This document shows, piece after piece, positions 63,417 to 64,000 of a stretch of DNA of 64,000 nucleotides. Every line of letters begins with the position of its first letter. Positions within the stretch are counted from its first letter, which is position 1. Both the position numbers and the translations under genes were made by a program. Location of the stretch: the NCBI RefSeq assembly GCF_965208485.1, contig NZ_OZ242344.1:4402001-4466000 (forward strand), written 5' to 3'. The stretch is from Poriferisodalis sp965208485 (GTDB lineage: Bacteria > Actinomycetota > Acidimicrobiia > Acidimicrobiales > Poriferisodalaceae). A model generated the notes under the pieces. It was not told where the DNA came from, searched no databases, and worked only from the letters and a program-made list of their open reading frames with translations.

Positions 63417-64000
63417 ATGACACTTGACGCTGACCGCATCCGAGTCCTGCATGCGGCCAAGCTGAGAGTTCTGACCCGCACGGTGCTCGATGTGGAGTTG
63501 GCCGAGGTGTCGGGCACCGATGACGGCGCCCTTGCCGTCACCGCCGGCGCTGAGCCTGCGGTGGTCTGCCTCGCGCAGGAACGCCCCGAGCGGGCGCTCG
63601 GCGGCGCACTGGCGTTGGCGATTCGCAGCGGCTGCGACGCTGTGCACGTCTTCGCAGACGACCACAGCGGTCTGTTGGCGAGGCGGGCTGTCTGCTTCAC
63701 CAAGCCTCCCTCGGTGTGGCAGATCCAGGGCGACACGGCTGTGCATGCAGAACCGTCACCGCGGCCGACCGAATCCGCCCCGCCGCGGGTGCCTGAGCTC
63801 GTGGCGCTGCTCGCCAGCGCTGGCGTCGAGATCGCGGTGGAGCACGGTGTCATCACCGGTGAGGTGGAAGGACTCGAGGTGGCGCGCATCGTGGCCTCGG
63901 CGGCGGCCACCGGCGCCAGCAGCACCGACGAAAGCCCCGGCGACGGTGATCCCGACAGCGGCGACGCCCCTGCGGTGGCATGGCAGATCGAAGTCGGCGT
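63417..64000 (+). CDS. hypothetical protein, cut by the window end
   Basis: The frame from ATG 63417 stays open to the end of the window (194 codons visible). The N-terminal part (RIRVLHAAKLRVLTRTVLDV and an Ala-rich alpha/beta pattern) does not match a family I recognise. Codon use fits a real gene. prfA, often found here, is not this protein. Confidence 0.6.
   Translation, partial: MTLDADRIRVLHAAKLRVLTRTVLDVELAEVSGTDDGALAVTAGAEPAVVCLAQERPERALGGALALAIRSGCDAVHVFADDHSGLLARRAVCFTKPPSVWQIQGDTAVHAEPSPRPTESAPPRVPELVALLASAGVEIAVEHGVITGEVEGLEVARIVASAAATGASSTDESPGDGDPDSGDAPAVAWQIEVG

Overview
This window looks like a chromosomal segment of a high-GC actinobacterium, probably of class Acidimicrobiia (inference). 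Supporting points are an actinobacterial-type rRNA operon, F420-linked enzymes, SteA/SteB-like cell-envelope genes, and two gene blocks that keep the order known from Mycobacterium tuberculosis. The first is the arg cluster - mpg - ABC transporter - tyrS - tlyA - nadK - recN - steA - mctB - pyrG - xerD. The second is argS - lysA - hom - thrC - rho - rpmE. Many genes carry a TANNNT box (often TAGCGT) 6-8 nt before ATG or GTG, which points to widespread leaderless transcription.

Layout. 0-11.3 kb: argCBDFRH operon behind ARG-box-like sites (argJ and argG are absent), then mpg, a Nudix hydrolase, two small membrane proteins, an ABC exporter and tyrS. 11.3-17.0 kb: one 16S-23S-5S operon with promoter, RNase III-type processing stems and terminator, and no tRNA in the spacer. 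17.0-34.3 kb: TPR protein, three back-to-back CTAG-bounded palindromic elements, class I aldolase, 2-oxoacid:ferredoxin oxidoreductase, tlyA-nadK-recN-steA-steB, a glycosyltransferase with a probable frameshift, an MraY/WecA-like membrane protein, an amidohydrolase and pyrG with a possible leader peptide. 34.3-45 kb is an accessory zone: xerD, a duplicated ATPase-HicA-HicB module, an LLM oxidoreductase, a SCO6745-like protein, an ISL3-family insertion sequence with an 8-bp target duplication, a serine recombinase, and a leftward operon of three small envelope proteins whose first gene is split by a 107-bp miniature element. 45-54 kb: lipid kinase, etfBA, the SCO1664-like/DUF3090/phosphatase operon, UDG, two F420-related genes and a Panacea-type toxin-antitoxin candidate beside tRNA-Arg(CCG). 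54-64 kb: argS, lysA, mazEF, hom, thrC, a strongly divergent rho, rpmE2 and a partial gene.

The strongest observations are two. (1) The Rho at the canonical rho locus has kept its RNA-binding domain but lost the Walker A GKT and the C-terminal arginine-finger region, so it looks like a pseudo-ATPase. (2) A family of roughly 101-109 bp CTAG-bounded miniature elements is present in four copies; removing one of them in silico, leaving a single CTAG, exactly restores a 132-codon reading frame that ends in an ATGA overlap with the next gene. Other notable items are a candidate new toxin paired with a Panacea antitoxin between 25-bp repeats, tandem repeats that duplicate the 3' ends of two leftward genes, and the duplicated ATPase-HicAB modules.
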